10,564 bases of DNA from Propionibacteriaceae bacterium (lineage in GTDB: Bacteria; Actinomycetota; Actinomycetes; Propionibacteriales; Propionibacteriaceae), in contig JAUMYR010000074.1 in assembly GCA_030528545.1 (NCBI GenBank), positions 2,577-13,140 on the forward strand. The letters are read 5' to 3'. Numbering within the stretch: position 1 is the first letter of the stretch; each line of letters opens with the position of its first letter. The notes under the pieces are model-generated. The model had not been told where the DNA came from, made no database searches, and was given only the letters and a program-made list of their open reading frames with translations. Shown here in pieces: positions 1-6,153 of this stretch. Both the position numbers and the translations under genes were made by a program.

Positions 1-17
1 CGCCGCTGTTAGCCTGA
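1..17 (+). other. Window edge, possible 3' tail of an upstream gene
   Basis: Only 17 bases precede the first possible MFS start. An in-frame TGA at 15-17 touches the GTG at 18, and a TAG lies at 10-12 in another frame. Either could be the stop codon of an upstream + strand gene, which would put the transporter in an operon. Too little sequence is present to decide, and no promoter can be read here. Confidence 0.2.
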
Positions 18-38
18 GTGCCTGCGAAAGGGGTTTGG

Positions 39-1250
39 GTGCTGCGGGTGTTGTTCTGGCCGGTCTATGCTCCCTCCCTGCTGTTCTCCTCCGGGATCGG
101 GGCGATGGGCGCGGTCCAGGTGCTCGCGGCCCTCTCCCTCGGCGCCTCGGAGGCCCTGTCCAGCGCCCTGGTCTCCCTCGCGGCGGTAGCGACCCTGGTC
201 TCGACGATTCCCGCCGGGATCGCCATCGACCGGCTCGGTGACCGCCGGTCCATGACCGCCGCGACCCTGACCGCCAGCGTCTTCATCGGGGTATCGGCGG
301 TGGCCTTGGCGATACCCGGCCCGTGGGCGCTGCCAGCTTTCGTGGCTTCCCTGGTGCTCCAGGCCCCAACGCTGGCCGCCTGGAACCTCGCCCGGCAGGC
401 CGTGGTCGCCGAGGCCGTTCCCACGGCCCAGCGGGGGCAGGCGATGACCGCCCTCGGCGGCACCCTACGCATCGGCAATCTTCTCGGTCCACTGGCCGGG
501 GCGCTGTTGCTGCTGCGGCTGCCGCTGTGGAGCGTCTACTGTTTCGGGCTGGGGTGCGCGATCGTCTCCACCGGGATGCTGTACCTCAGGCGCGCCAGCC
601 TCCCCCTTACCCAGGCCCTGGACGCCGCCCGAAACGCCGAAGCCGACTCGCCCCAGCCGGTGCGCTGGCGCGCCGTCCGGCTGGTAGGTATCGCGATCAC
701 CGTGCTGGCGGTGGCACGGTTCGCCCAACCGATCCTGATCACCCTGTGGTGTACTCACCTCGGCTGGTCCGCCGCCCAGGTCTCCCTGGTCATCGCCGTC
801 GGGGCCGCGATCGAACTGGTGGTCATGGTCCCGGGCGGATATCTCAAGGACACCCTCGGACGCTCCATGATCCTCGGGACCTGCCTGGCGAGTTATGGAC
901 TCGGGTTCCTCCTAGCCCCGGCATGGCCCTCGTCTCCCGGGCTGATCGCCTCGGTCATCGTCATGAGCCTCGGCAACGGCCTGGGAGCGGGCATCAACAT
1001 GACGATCGGGGCTGACCTGAGCCCCAGCACCGGCCGGGCGCAGTTCCTCAGCGTCTGGGCCATGTTCACCCAGGGCGGGGCGGTCTGCGGCCCGCTGCTG
1101 ATCTCGGGGCTGCTGCTGGTTTCTTCCCTGCCGCTGGCGATCGCCGCGATGGGCGCGCTCAGCGGGGCCGGGGCGGTGTGGATCGCCGCGGTGGCCAGGA
1201 CCGTCGCCCTGCCGGGACGCCGCCGCGCGTCCCGGCCACCGGGTGCCTGA
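39..1250 (+). CDS. MFS transporter, 12-TM drug-efflux-like permease
   Basis: This is a major facilitator superfamily permease of about 403 residues, expected to move a small molecule across the cytoplasmic membrane using the proton gradient. About twelve hydrophobic segments form two six-helix halves. A hydrophilic loop at residues 184-212 joins them. The MFS motif A (G-x3-D-R-x-G-x-R-R, ending IDRLGDRR) lies at residues 60-70 between TM2 and TM3. A weaker copy (GYLKDTLGR) lies at 267-275 in the second half, and the C-terminus is basic. I chose the GTG at 39 because GAAAGGGG (26-33) sits five bases upstream, the same ribosome binding site type as galE. The GTG at 18 would add seven residues and is possible. 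The gene is convergent with the ABC permease and separated from it by only seven bases. The family is clear, but the substrate cannot be read from the sequence. Confidence 0.9.
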   Translation: MLRVLFWPVYAPSLLFSSGIGAMGAVQVLAALSLGASEALSSALVSLAAVATLVSTIPAGIAIDRLGDRRSMTAATLTASVFIGVSAVALAIPGPWALPAFVASLVLQAPTLAAWNLARQAVVAEAVPTAQRGQAMTALGGTLRIGNLLGPLAGALLLLRLPLWSVYCFGLGCAIVSTGMLYLRRASLPLTQALDAARNAEADSPQPVRWRAVRLVGIAITVLAVARFAQPILITLWCTHLGWSAAQVSLVIAVGAAIELVVMVPGGYLKDTLGRSMILGTCLASYGLGFLLAPAWPSSPGLIASVIVMSLGNGLGAGINMTIGADLSPSTGRAQFLSVWAMFTQGGAVCGPLLISGLLLVSSLPLAIAAMGALSGAGAVWIAAVARTVALPGRRRASRPPGA

Positions 1251-1257
1251 CCGGGGC

Positions 1258-3702
1258 TCATTCCTCGGCCAGCGCCTCCCTCGGCATAGCGTTGGCGGCC
1301 CGGCGTCCCGGCAGCACCGAGGCGAGCGCCGCGGCCAGGATCGCGATGAGCAGCAGCCCACCGGTCCACCAGAGGTCGACCGAGTACACCAGCGGCTGGT
1401 TGCCCGTGGCCGGAACCTCCTTGTAGGCGGAGTAGGTGCCGAGCCAGCCGAAGAAGGCTCCGGCGGCGATGCCGATGGCGGACCCGGACACCGCGATGAG
1501 CAGCGCCTCGATCAGCAGCATCCGTCGCAGCCCGGACTTCTGCATGCCGAGAGCCCGCAGCAGCGCCGACTCACGCTTGCGTTCGATGACCGACAGCCCG
1601 AGGGTATTGGCCACACCCACCAGGGCGATCAGCACCGCCACGCCGAGCAGGGCGCTCAGCACCACGAGCATGATGTTGATGATCTGCTCGATGACGTGGG
1701 CCATGGCGAACTGGCCCCCAAATCCGACCGCGTGCTCGTCGGCCAGCGCGTTGCTGGCCTTCATCGTCTGGGCCACCTGGGAGCGGTCCTTCAGGGTCAG
1801 CCACACTTCGACGGTCTCGGGGGAGGCCACGAGCTTGGTCAGCGTCGCCTCGGTCACGAAGATGGTTCCCTCGCTGACGAAGCGGTTGATGACGAGGGTC
1901 AGGCTAACGTCGGTACCGTCCAGGCCGCGGAACCGTACCTGCTGGCCAACCATGGACGCATCGACACTCTCGGGTGAGACGTGCGCCTCGCCGTCGGTGG
2001 GGCTGGATTGGCGCACCCCGGGTTTGATCCGCTGCATCGCGCCGTCCGCGGCCACCGCCCGGTTCCACCGGCCGGTGGAACCGGCATTGTCTATCGTCCC
2101 GCCCTTGATCTGCTCGGATCTGGCCACCCCGGGCAGGGCGCGGGCGTCCTCGATGGCGCCTGGGGTGAGCCCCTTGTCGTCGTTGCTGGTCACCACGAGG
2201 TCCAGCGGGAAGCGGTTGTAGATGCCCTCCAGGGTGGTGGAACGCATGGTCGACACGCCGACCTGGAGCGTCACGATCAGCCCCACGGCGAGCATCAGGG
2301 CGGTGGCGGTCGCGGCGGTCCGCTGCGGGTTGCGCACCGCGTTCGCCGCGGCCAGACGAACGCTTGGGCCCATGAAGCCCAGCACCCGGCCCAGTCCCCG
2401 CAGCATCCAGGGGATGTAGATGGGCGCCGAGCCCAGCACCGCGATCGTCAGCGCGAGACCGGCCCCGATCGCCACTATCAGGCTGTTCCCCGAGACCGTG
2501 ACGGACAGGTACACCAGGGCGATGCCGAGGGCGCCGAACAGCCCGCACACCACGTAGCGCACTATGGTGATCCGCCGGGCCCGCTGCTCGGTCGGCACCG
2601 CCTGCAGCGCCTCCATCGGGGAAACCCGCATCGCCCTCATGCTGGGCAGGATCGCCGACACCACCGTCGCGAGGACACCGGCCACGAAAGCCAGCGCGAG
2701 GTCGAGCCAGGGCAGGGTCAGGCCCCAGTGGAGGGAGTTCAGCAACGCCGCCCCGATCGCCGCCGCGCCGAGCCCAAGCACGACGCCTAGCATGGAGCCC
2801 AGGACGCCCAGCAGCAGCGCCTCGGCTAGGAATCTGCGCCGCACCTGGGTACCCGACGCGCCGACCGCGCGGAGCAGGCCGATCTGGCGGCGGCGCTGGG
2901 CCAGCAGGATGTTGAAGGTGTTCGCGATGATAATCATGCCGACCAGCAACGAGATCACCGCGAATGCCAGCAGCAGGTACTTCAGCACGTCAAACTCACC
3001 GGTCAGATCGTTCAGATTCTCCTGGCGAGCCTCCTCACCAGTGCTGACCCTTATGCCGGAAACCAGCGGCCGCAGCGCGGACTCCAGCCTCGTCTTGAGC
3101 ACATCCAGCTGGGTTCCCGGCTGCACGGAGACGATGATCTTCGACGCCCCGATGTCCGCCGATTCGTCGACCACGGTGTAGGCCGTCTCGCTCAGCCGGA
3201 CCGGCCGCACCGGATCGTTGGTGATCCCCACGACACGCACGGTCTGGGCCCCGTCGAAGAGTTTGAACTCGGAGCCGATCTTTACATGTAGTTCCGCAGC
3301 GGCTCGCGTCGACAGCGCCAGTTCCTGAGGCGAACCCGGCCAGCGTCCCTCAACGATCTGCGACCAGCGGAACTCCTCCCCAGGCACCGAATAGGCGTCG
3401 ACGAACAGCGACCGGGGGCCGTTCTCCAGCGGCATGAATAGCTGATAGCTCGCCTCGGCGGAACGGACTCCGATCTGTCTCCTGACGGCCTCCACCACGG
3501 TCTTGACATCATCGATCTTCCCCTCGAGCACGAGGTCGGCGTGGGACAGGGGCAGACTCTGTAGCTTGGCCGTCGCCTCCCGGGTCGTGCTGATGAAGGT
3601 GACGGCACCGGCCATGAAACCCACCGAGATGGCGATCGCGACGAGCGTGGCGACCACCCGTCCCGGGTGGAAGCGGATCTGGTTGATAGCGTCCCGGAAC
3701 AT
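1258..3702 (-). CDS. ABC transporter permease, two FtsX/MacB-type domains
   Basis: This 814-residue integral membrane protein is the permease partner of the adjacent ATPase. The N-terminal helix (about 17-38) is followed by a large extracytoplasmic MacB-like domain (about 40-235). The first FtsX core spans about 242-365 and holds the NTF...LLAQRRRQIGLLRAVG signature. Two more helices lie at about 380-431. Then come a helix at about 464-485, a second extracytoplasmic domain (about 490-670) and a second FtsX core (about 675-808) with the related ANTLGLSVIERKRESALLRALG signature. That makes roughly ten membrane helices. The two FtsX cores are clearly homologous, as is usual for the long actinobacterial permeases of this type. 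Related MacB, LolCE and antibiotic-export systems act mechanically on periplasmic or membrane substrates. Here the substrate is unknown; export of a peptide, lipid or antibiotic is inference. Its ATG overlaps the ATPase stop as TGATG, so the two are probably translationally coupled. Confidence 0.93.
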   Translation of the reverse strand: MFRDAINQIRFHPGRVVATLVAIAISVGFMAGAVTFISTTREATAKLQSLPLSHADLVLEGKIDDVKTVVEAVRRQIGVRSAEASYQLFMPLENGPRSLFVDAYSVPGEEFRWSQIVEGRWPGSPQELALSTRAAAELHVKIGSEFKLFDGAQTVRVVGITNDPVRPVRLSETAYTVVDESADIGASKIIVSVQPGTQLDVLKTRLESALRPLVSGIRVSTGEEARQENLNDLTGEFDVLKYLLLAFAVISLLVGMIIIANTFNILLAQRRRQIGLLRAVGASGTQVRRRFLAEALLLGVLGSMLGVVLGLGAAAIGAALLNSLHWGLTLPWLDLALAFVAGVLATVVSAILPSMRAMRVSPMEALQAVPTEQRARRITIVRYVVCGLFGALGIALVYLSVTVSGNSLIVAIGAGLALTIAVLGSAPIYIPWMLRGLGRVLGFMGPSVRLAAANAVRNPQRTAATATALMLAVGLIVTLQVGVSTMRSTTLEGIYNRFPLDLVVTSNDDKGLTPGAIEDARALPGVARSEQIKGGTIDNAGSTGRWNRAVAADGAMQRIKPGVRQSSPTDGEAHVSPESVDASMVGQQVRFRGLDGTDVSLTLVINRFVSEGTIFVTEATLTKLVASPETVEVWLTLKDRSQVAQTMKASNALADEHAVGFGGQFAMAHVIEQIINIMLVVLSALLGVAVLIALVGVANTLGLSVIERKRESALLRALGMQKSGLRRMLLIEALLIAVSGSAIGIAAGAFFGWLGTYSAYKEVPATGNQPLVYSVDLWWTGGLLLIAILAAALASVLPGRRAANAMPREALAEE

Positions 3703-4454
3703 CAGACCAGCGCCGCCAGCTCGGACTGGATGGTCTCCTGGGTTGGCCGCGCGATGTCCCGCTGGATCCGCCCGTCGACCAGGATGAGCGCCCGGCCCGC
3801 ATAGGCGGCGGCCTTCGGGTCGTGGGTCACCATGATGATGGTCTGTCCCAGCTCAGTCGAGCTTTGGCGCAGGTATTCCAGCAGCACGGTACCGGTCTTG
3901 GTGTCGAGGGCGCCGGTTGGCTCGTCGGCGAAGATCACCGACGGCCGGGTCACCATGGCCCGGGCGATCGCGACGCGCTGCTGCTGCCCACCCGAGAGCT
4001 GGCTAGGCCTGTGCGTGAGGCGGGAGCCGATGTCGAGGCTGGTGACCAGGTGATCGAAGAAATCCCGGTCGGGTTTGCGTCCGGCCAGTTCCAGCGGCAG
4101 CAGGATGTTCTGCTCAGCAGTCAGGGTCGGCAACAGGTTGAAGGACTGGAACACGAAACCGACCTGGTCGCGACGCAAGCGGGTCAGTTCCTTGTCCTTG
4201 AGCGTGCTGAGCTGGGCACCGGCGAGGACGACCTCTCCCCCGCTCGCCCGGTCCAGGCCCGCCAGGCAGTGCATGAGGGTCGATTTTCCGGATCCGGACG
4301 GGCCCATAATCGCCGTGAACGACCCCAATTCGAAAGACACGTTGACCTGGTCCACGGCGACCACGGCCCGGTCCCCCTCTCCATACACTTTGCTCAGGCT
4401 GATGGCCTGGGCGGCGATGCGTTGGGGACGGAGTTGGGCCACCGGTGTAGACAT
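3702..4454 (-). CDS. ABC transporter ATP-binding protein, MacB/LolD type
   Basis: This is the cytoplasmic nucleotide-binding subunit, 250 residues, which hydrolyses ATP to drive the downstream permease. All ABC motifs are intact: Walker [10 protein letters not shown] (51-59), Q-loop [10 protein letters not shown] (Q103), signature LSGGQQQR starting at residue 153, Walker [10 protein letters not shown] with D177 and E178, and the H-loop VTHD with H211. The [15 protein letters not shown] stretch and the overall length are typical of the MacB/LolD/LptB-like export branch. I chose the ATG at 4454, which follows an AAAGG at 4464-4468. An in-frame ATG at 4472 would add six residues but has no visible ribosome binding site. 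The stop overlaps the permease start by one base (TGATG). A candidate promoter and palindrome lie directly upstream. Confidence 0.95.
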   Translation of the reverse strand: MSTPVAQLRPQRIAAQAISLSKVYGEGDRAVVAVDQVNVSFELGSFTAIMGPSGSGKSTLMHCLAGLDRASGGEVVLAGAQLSTLKDKELTRLRRDQVGFVFQSFNLLPTLTAEQNILLPLELAGRKPDRDFFDHLVTSLDIGSRLTHRPSQLSGGQQQRVAIARAMVTRPSVIFADEPTGALDTKTGTVLLEYLRQSSTELGQTIIMVTHDPKAAAYAGRALILVDGRIQRDIARPTQETIQSELAALV

Positions 4455-4474
4455 GCGGGAAGGACCTTTCATGT

Positions 4475-4488
4475 TCGTTGCACAACGA
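4475..4488 (-). promoter_or_regulatory. Candidate operator, 14-bp inverted repeat at ABC operon start
   Basis: TCGTTGCACAACGA has perfect 6-bp arms around a CA centre. It begins where the possible -10 box TAGGCT ends and covers the expected transcription start of the ABC operon, about 27 bases before the ATPase ATG. This position suits a repressor. The protein that binds it is unknown; the local response regulator is one candidate. Confidence 0.4.
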
Positions 4489-4493
4489 GCCTA
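4488..4493 (-). promoter_or_regulatory. Possible -10 box TAGGCT of the ABC operon
   Basis: TAGGCT on the - strand fits the TANNNT pattern of actinobacterial -10 boxes. It sits 33 bases from the ATPase ATG, leaving a leader of about 25-28 bases that would include the AAAGG ribosome binding site. I see no good -35 hexamer at 16-18 bases upstream, so the call is weak. Confidence 0.25.
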
Positions 4494-4658
4494 GAGGCAG
4501 CCCTGCCCACTCCACATGAGACTTCGGTCCCTTCCGGCCTCTACCAAAGTCTGGTTCTGTCCCCGGCTGTGTCCCCGAGGGTCTGCGGCCCCACCCCACC
4601 ACGGCAGCCGGGATCGGAGCCAGGCCGCTTAGCTCTCCGGGCTCCCGCACACGGTAAA
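4494..4658. other. Intergenic stretch between ABC operon promoter and terminator
   Basis: Together with the flanking sites this is part of the 258-base gap between the ATPase start and the lipoprotein stop. I find no credible open frame: the frames that cross it are continuations of antisense or shifted frames of neighbouring genes. It may hold upstream promoter or regulator sites of the ABC operon, but I recognise none. Confidence 0.4.
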
Positions 4659-4690
4659 CGGGGTGGCCTGGCCCGAGCCAGACCACCCCG
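4659..4690 (-). terminator. Hairpin terminator after the DUF3060 gene
   Basis: CGGGGTGGCCTGGC (4659-4672) pairs with GCCAGACCACCCCG (4677-4690) around a 4-base loop. The only imperfect position, C4667 opposite A4682, becomes a G-U pair in RNA made from the - strand, so all 14 pairs form there but not in + strand RNA. The hairpin begins 22 bases after the lipoprotein stop and is followed by UUUA. The run of U is short, as is common in high-GC actinomycetes. Confidence 0.8.
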
Positions 4691-4712
4691 AAGGCGGCAC
4701 TTCCTCACGAAG

Positions 4713-5402
4713 TCACGAGGCGCGCCTGATCTCGTTGCTGCGTCCGCTGTCCTTGATGCTGCCCGAGAGGATCTTGCCCACGATGATGTTGTAGTTGCCT
4801 GAGACCGTCACGCCACCGATCGCGCCAGCCGATCCGACCTTGTTGGAATCCCTCATCACCATGACCTTGCCCAAGTCACCGTGAGAACCGACCTCGTTAT
4901 AGGGTCCGTCGATGGTCAGCGTCTCAGCCTTGCCCACCTCAAGGCCATTGCTGGAACCGACCACCGTCAGCGAACGCACGTCACCTCCCCGGATCGTACT
5001 GTAGGAGCCCTGGACGATCAGCTCATCGACGCTGCCGAAGGTGATGGTCGTGCTATTCGCGCGCACGGTGATCGAGGGGCAGTGACCCTCGAAGTGGACC
5101 GTGGCGTAGTTCCCGGTGACGGTCTGGGCGCCGTCGCAGGTCCCGTTCGCGGGCGCTTGGCTGGGCGCGGGCTGGGTCGAGTCAGAGGGCACGTCGATCC
5201 TGACCCCGCCGGGGCCGACGCTGACACCTGGTAGAGACACCCCGTCGGGGCCGACCTTGATGCCTTCGCCTTGCGCCGCGGTTTCCGCACTAGTCGGCGC
5301 CGCGTCCCCCGGGCGTGCACTCAAACCAACAGAGCACGCGGAACTCAACAGCGCCGCACAAGCGGCCGCTGCAACCCAAGTCGTGCGGATCGTCTGCTTC
5401 AT
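4713..5402 (-). CDS. DUF3060 domain lipoprotein
   Basis: This is an exported protein of 229 residues with a lipoprotein signal peptide: MKQTIRTT, then a hydrophobic stretch, then LLSSAC with C23 as the likely lipidated cysteine. Residues 24 to about 85 form a flexible linker rich in Gly, Pro, Ser and Ala, with two copies of a VGPxGV unit. The C-terminal half, from about residue 88, starts with CDG..TVTGNYATVHFEGHC. It continues as short repeating units with T/S-I-T/V, N and G at regular spacing, the pattern of DUF3060. This pattern suggests a beta-helix or beta-solenoid, but no function is established for the family. Two cysteines flank the first repeat and could form a disulphide. The ATG at 5402 is chosen over an upstream TTG at 5417 because GGAAGGAG lies five bases before it. 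It lies between the two-component genes and the ABC operon, which hints at an envelope role such as ligand capture. Confidence 0.85.
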   Translation of the reverse strand: MKQTIRTTWVAAAACAALLSSACSVGLSARPGDAAPTSAETAAQGEGIKVGPDGVSLPGVSVGPGGVRIDVPSDSTQPAPSQAPANGTCDGAQTVTGNYATVHFEGHCPSITVRANSTTITFGSVDELIVQGSYSTIRGGDVRSLTVVGSSNGLEVGKAETLTIDGPYNEVGSHGDLGKVMVMRDSNKVGSAGAIGGVTVSGNYNIIVGKILSGSIKDSGRSNEIRRAS

Positions 5403-5407
5403 CAATG

Positions 5408-5415
5408 CTCCTTCC
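5408..5415 (-). promoter_or_regulatory. Ribosome binding site GGAAGGAG of the DUF3060 gene
   Basis: GGAAGGAG lies five bases upstream of the ATG at 5402 and fixes that start. The possible TTG start at 5417 would have the site inside the coding region, so it is rejected. Confidence 0.8.
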
Positions 5416-5467
5416 AAAGCCTTACCAACTCAAGGGTGACAGGGGAGAGATTCACTCCAGCCTTCCA

Positions 5468-5481
5468 TCGCAGAATTGCGA
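5468..5481 (-). promoter_or_regulatory. Candidate operator, inverted repeat upstream of the DUF3060 gene
   Basis: TCGCAGAATTGCGA has perfect 5-bp arms around GAAT. It lies in the 94-base gap between the response regulator stop and the lipoprotein ATG, 65 bases before that ATG. Its outer TCG...CGA bases match the palindrome in front of the ABC operon. No U-run follows on the - strand, so an operator is likelier than a terminator. No convincing promoter boxes are visible nearby. Confidence 0.35.
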
Positions 5482-5496
5482 CACTCAGGGCAAGAA

Positions 5497-6153
5497 TCAG
5501 CGGCGAACCAGCCCGACCTCGTAGGCGAGCAACACCAGTCCGACCCGGTCGCGGGTCTGGAGCTTGCTCAGCAGGCGCCCAATGTGGGTCTTCACCGTGC
5601 CCTCAGCCATATACAGCCGCGCCCCGATCTCCGCGTTCGTCGCGCCCTTGGCCACCTCGACCAGAACCTCGCGTTCCCGGTCGGTGAGCACCGACAGACG
5701 TTCATCGTCCACACCCGGCTGATCCGGCAGGATCGGAATGACGTGTTCCAGCAGGCGTTTGGTGGCGCTGGGGGCCATCACGGCTTCTCCCGCAGCGACG
5801 TTGCGGATCGCGTTGAGTAGATCGACCGGGCGGGCGTCCTTGAGCAGGAAGCCACTCGCCCCCGCCTTGAGCGCCGCGAAGACATATTCGTCCAGATCAA
5901 AAGTGGTCAAGACGAGCACCTTCGCGCTCAGCTTCTGGTCCACGATCCGGCGGGTCGCCTCGACCCCGTCCATGACCGGCATCCTGATATCCATGAGCAC
6001 GACGTCGGCAGGGGTGCGGGTCAGCATGTCGATGGCTTCCTTGCCATTGTTCGCCTCACCGATGACGGTCATGTCGTCGCAGGCATCGATCAGCATCCTG
6101 AAACCGCTCCTGACCAGGGCCTGATCGTCGGCCAGCATCACCTTGATCGTCAT
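5497..6153 (-). CDS. Response regulator, NarL/LuxR type (LiaR/DesR-like)
   Basis: This 218-residue regulator is the likely phosphorylation partner of the adjacent kinase. The receiver domain (about 3-118) has the acidic pair D9/D10, the phospho-acceptor D55 in VVLMDIRMP, the conserved T83/T84 of LVLTTFD and K105 in GFLLKDARP. A linker leads to a LuxR-type helix-turn-helix (about 154-215): LTDREREVL, then AEIGARLYMAEGTVKTHI, then LLSKL. All residues expected for phosphorylation and DNA binding are present. I chose the ATG at 6153 because the receiver domain begins at once and GGAAGGAG lies nine bases upstream; the longer frame to 6273 only reads the kinase tail. Likely targets are its own operon and the downstream lipoprotein and ABC genes, but that is inference from position. 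Confidence 0.95.
   Translation of the reverse strand: MTIKVMLADDQALVRSGFRMLIDACDDMTVIGEANNGKEAIDMLTRTPADVVLMDIRMPVMDGVEATRRIVDQKLSAKVLVLTTFDLDEYVFAALKAGASGFLLKDARPVDLLNAIRNVAAGEAVMAPSATKRLLEHVIPILPDQPGVDDERLSVLTDREREVLVEVAKGATNAEIGARLYMAEGTVKTHIGRLLSKLQTRDRVGLVLLAYEVGLVRR

Noticed and set aside
1231..1243. CCCGG-CCA-CCGGG hairpin as a terminator of the MFS gene
   Set aside because: It lies within the coding end, has a 5-bp stem with a 3-base loop and no U-run, and such short GC repeats are frequent here.
1243..1977. A + strand open frame of about 244 codons antisense to the end of the permease
   Set aside because: Low-complexity His/Gln/Gly-rich translation with no family resemblance; the permease frame on the other strand is clearly real.
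3822..4802. A + strand open frame of about 326 codons over the ABC ATPase and the intergenic gap
   Set aside because: It is antisense to the intact ATPase with all ABC motifs, has no recognisable domain and crosses a terminator.
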